Origin: Desulfonatronovibrio sp046496945
GTDB lineage: Bacteria; Desulfobacterota; Desulfovibrionia; Desulfovibrionales; Desulfonatronovibrionaceae
DNA length: 8,472 nucleotides
Reading direction: 5' to 3'
NCBI GenBank assembly: GCA_046496945.1
Contig: JAWOGL010000225.1
Coordinates: 1 to 8,472, forward strand
The position numbers and the translations under genes were made by a program. Below, piece by piece: positions 6,743 through 8,472 of the stretch (positions are counted from its first letter, which is position 1; every line of letters starts with the position of its first letter). The notes beneath the pieces are model-generated. The model worked only from the letters and a program-made list of their open reading frames with translations, did no database searches and was not told the DNA's origin.

Positions 6743-6758
6743 AACCTGAATTCAGGTT
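6743..6758. repeat. 16-bp perfect palindrome upstream of the binding-protein gene
   Basis: AACCTGAATTCAGGTT is fully self-complementary, centred between 6750 and 6751, and ends 29 bases before the start codon of the binding-protein gene. There is no T run after it and no loop, so a DNA-binding dimer site is at least as plausible as an RNA hairpin. Function is unproven. Confidence 0.5.
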
Positions 6759-6787
6759 GTTATTAATGTTAAACCAGGAGGCATATC

Positions 6788-7639
<852 letters not shown>

Positions 7640-7663
7640 TTCCCGGAAACACATAAAAAATTG

Positions 7664-7692
7664 TTGACTTGCAGCGCAGGTTAACGTAAATA
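7664..7692 (+). promoter_or_regulatory. Possible weak promoter before tRNA-Asn
   Basis: TTGACT (7664-7669) is followed after 17 bases by TAAATA (7687-7692), a poor -10 match. It is the only promoter-like pair between the binding-protein gene and the tRNA. A transcript from it would start at or inside the hairpin of the following terminator, so its role is doubtful. Confidence 0.25.
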
Positions 7693-7695
7693 TTC

Positions 7696-7744
7696 AGTCT
7701 TCCGCAGGAGCTCAAAAGCACCTGCGGAAGACTTTATTTTTGTT
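7696..7744 (+). terminator. Rho-independent terminator of the betaine operon
   Basis: AGTCTTCCGCAGG (7696-7708) and CCTGCGGAAGACT (7721-7733) form a perfect 13-bp stem around a 12-base loop, followed by TTATTTTTGTT. It lies 57 bases after the binding-protein stop. The end of the T tract coincides with the first base of the tRNA. Confidence 0.85.
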
Positions 7745-7819
7745 CCCCGGTAGCTCAATCGGCAGAGCGGGTGGCTGTTAACCACTAGGTTGGCGGTTCG
7801 AGTCCGTCCCGGGGAGCCA
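7744..7819 (+). tRNA. tRNA-Asn (anticodon GTT)
   Basis: The 76-base cloverleaf is complete. The acceptor stem is TCCCCGG (7744-7750) with CCGGGGA (7809-7815), the discriminator is G, and CCA is encoded (7817-7819). The D arm is GCTC/GAGC. The anticodon stem is GGTGG/CCACT with loop CTGTTAA, placing GTT at 7777-7779. The T arm carries GGTTCGAGTCC. All canonical bases are present, so the gene should be functional. It begins at the end of the betaine operon's T tract and is followed by its own strong terminator. Confidence 0.95.
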
Positions 7820-7866
7820 GCTCATAATCCGGTCAAACTTAGACTGGTTAAGAAATATAATAGATT

Positions 7867-7906
7867 CATAAAAAAAGCCCGGACCAGAGTCCGGGCTTTT
7901 TTTATG
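7867..7906. terminator. Strong bidirectional-type terminator after tRNA-Asn
   Basis: CAT-A7-GCCCGGAC (7867-7884) and GTCCGGGC-T7-ATG (7889-7906) make a perfect 18-bp stem with a CAGA loop. The GC core is flanked by an A tract on one side and a T tract on the other, so it can stop the tRNA transcript on the plus strand and any leftward transcript from rarA on the minus strand. Confidence 0.9.
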
Positions 7907-8080
7907 TTACCGCGACAGTTGATTTGCAACCTCTTTCCCTGGCACGCCCCAGGCGCTAGTCTGCCTTGAAGCGAGCTTTTGCGGCCGGCCGGCTGAATCC
8001 CGGAACCTGTCTTCCCGGATTCCGGGCATAACGTTAACTGGTTTTCATCCGGAAAATCTTTCTTTCAGGGTGGAAACCAG
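7907..8080. other. Structured non-coding spacer between tRNA-Asn and rarA
   Basis: No gene is visible. The spacer is rich in GC inverted repeats: CCTGG/CCAGG (7938-7942 and 7949-7953), GCCGGCC-type repeats near 7984-7993, CCCGGAA/TTCCGGG (7999-8005 and 8020-8026), CCCGG-ATT-CCGGG (8014-8026), and CTGGTTT/AAACCAG (8038-8044 and 8074-8080), the last directly behind the rarA stop. None is followed by a good T run in the leftward direction, so these are not clear terminators for rarA. Confidence 0.4.
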
Positions 8081-8472
8081 CTAAACCTTTCTTCTTTTCT
8101 TCAGCCAGGCCAGGAGCCTTGGCTCATACCCCTGATCTTTTGGATAATAAAACTTCCTGCCCACCAGTTCCGCGGGCAGGTAATCCTGACTGATCCAGGC
8201 TTCAGGATAGGCATGGGGATATTTATATCCCTGGCCGTACCCCCATTCCTTGTGCAGGCTGGTGGAAGGGTTCCGCAGATGAAGGGGCACCGGCTTAGGC
8301 CCGTTGGTCCGAACTTCTTTCTGAGCGTTTAGATAAGCAGCGTACGAGGCATTGGATTTTGGGGCCAGGGCCAGATAGACCACGGTTTCAGCCAGAGGGA
8401 TGAAACCTTCCGGCATACCCACAAATTCCACTGCGTGCTGGCAGGAAACAGCCAGAGGCAGGGCCATGGGTT
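8081..8472 (-). CDS. rarA: Replication-associated recombination protein RarA (MgsA), C-terminal part only
   Basis: RarA is a clamp-loader-related AAA+ ATPase that acts at stalled replication forks. Only the last 130 or so codons lie in the window. The frame is open to the right edge, and the ATG at 8467 is internal, not the real start. The AAA+ motor is outside the window. The visible part matches the MgsA C-terminal domain: ALPLAVSCQHAVEFVGMPEG, then PLAETVVYLALAPKSNASY, then the block PVPLHLRNPST, and finally GYKYPHAYPEAW and RKFYYPKDQGYEPRLLAWLK before a basic tail and a TAG stop at 8081-8083. It is convergent with the tRNA gene and unrelated to the betaine operon. Confidence 0.93.
   Translation of the reverse strand, partial: PMALPLAVSCQHAVEFVGMPEGFIPLAETVVYLALAPKSNASYAAYLNAQKEVRTNGPKPVPLHLRNPSTSLHKEWGYGQGYKYPHAYPEAWISQDYLPAELVGRKFYYPKDQGYEPRLLAWLKKRRKV

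Noticed and set aside
7744..7906. tRNA-Asn as an attachment site of an integrated element
   Set aside because: No integrase gene or duplicated tRNA 3' end is visible in the window, and the following gene is ordinary chromosomal rarA.
7941..7955. Sigma-54-like TGGCAC with GC at the right spacing
   Set aside because: It lies within a hairpin-rich spacer, lacks the usual TTGC element and has no rightward gene behind it.

Overview
The window looks like chromosomal DNA of a Gram-negative, sulfate-reducer-like deltaproteobacterium of the order Desulfovibrionales. The main reason is the gene order lysS - lolC/E - lolD - outer-membrane assembly gene, which I recall from Desulfovibrio genomes. Moderate GC in genes, AT-rich spacers and a very acidic exported betaine-binding protein would suit a halophilic or haloalkaliphilic member. 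The genus cannot be fixed from the sequence alone.

Left half, minus strand (about 1-3990): one compact operon read right to left. A well-formed promoter at 3963-3991 drives lysS (lysyl-tRNA synthetase), followed without gaps by a LolC/E-family permease, the LolD ATPase and the 5' part of a secreted protein. That last protein is probably a BamA/Omp85-type assembly factor with an extra N-terminal periplasmic domain, and it runs off the left edge. Each gene overlaps the next by 1 to 17 bases, so translation is probably coupled. The Lol genes release lipoproteins from the inner membrane and BamA inserts outer-membrane proteins, so this is an envelope-biogenesis cluster behind a housekeeping synthetase.

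Centre (about 3992-4670): a gene-free, AT-rich divergent spacer. It holds a 142-bp element with imperfect terminal inverted repeats (4075-4216), a small hairpin repeat (4254-4272), and the promoter of the rightward operon with a TGACAT direct repeat over its -35 box.

Right half, plus strand (4671-7639): a three-gene glycine betaine/proline betaine ABC importer. It consists of an ATPase with a C-terminal tandem CBS module (OpuAA/ProV), a permease overlapping it by ATGA (OpuAB/ProW), and, after a 93-base spacer with a hairpin and a 16-bp perfect palindrome, the exported binding protein (OpuAC/ProX). A strong terminator closes the operon and runs directly into a tRNA-Asn(GTT) gene. An 18-bp-stem bidirectional-type terminator follows the tRNA. 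The right edge holds the 3' end of rarA (mgsA) on the minus strand.

The window is mostly well-known machinery and I found no evidence of an undescribed multi-gene system. The points worth a second look are small: the MITE-like element, the regulatory repeats and palindrome around the betaine operon, the terminator-tRNA junction, and the domain preceding the expected POTRA region of the presumed BamA.
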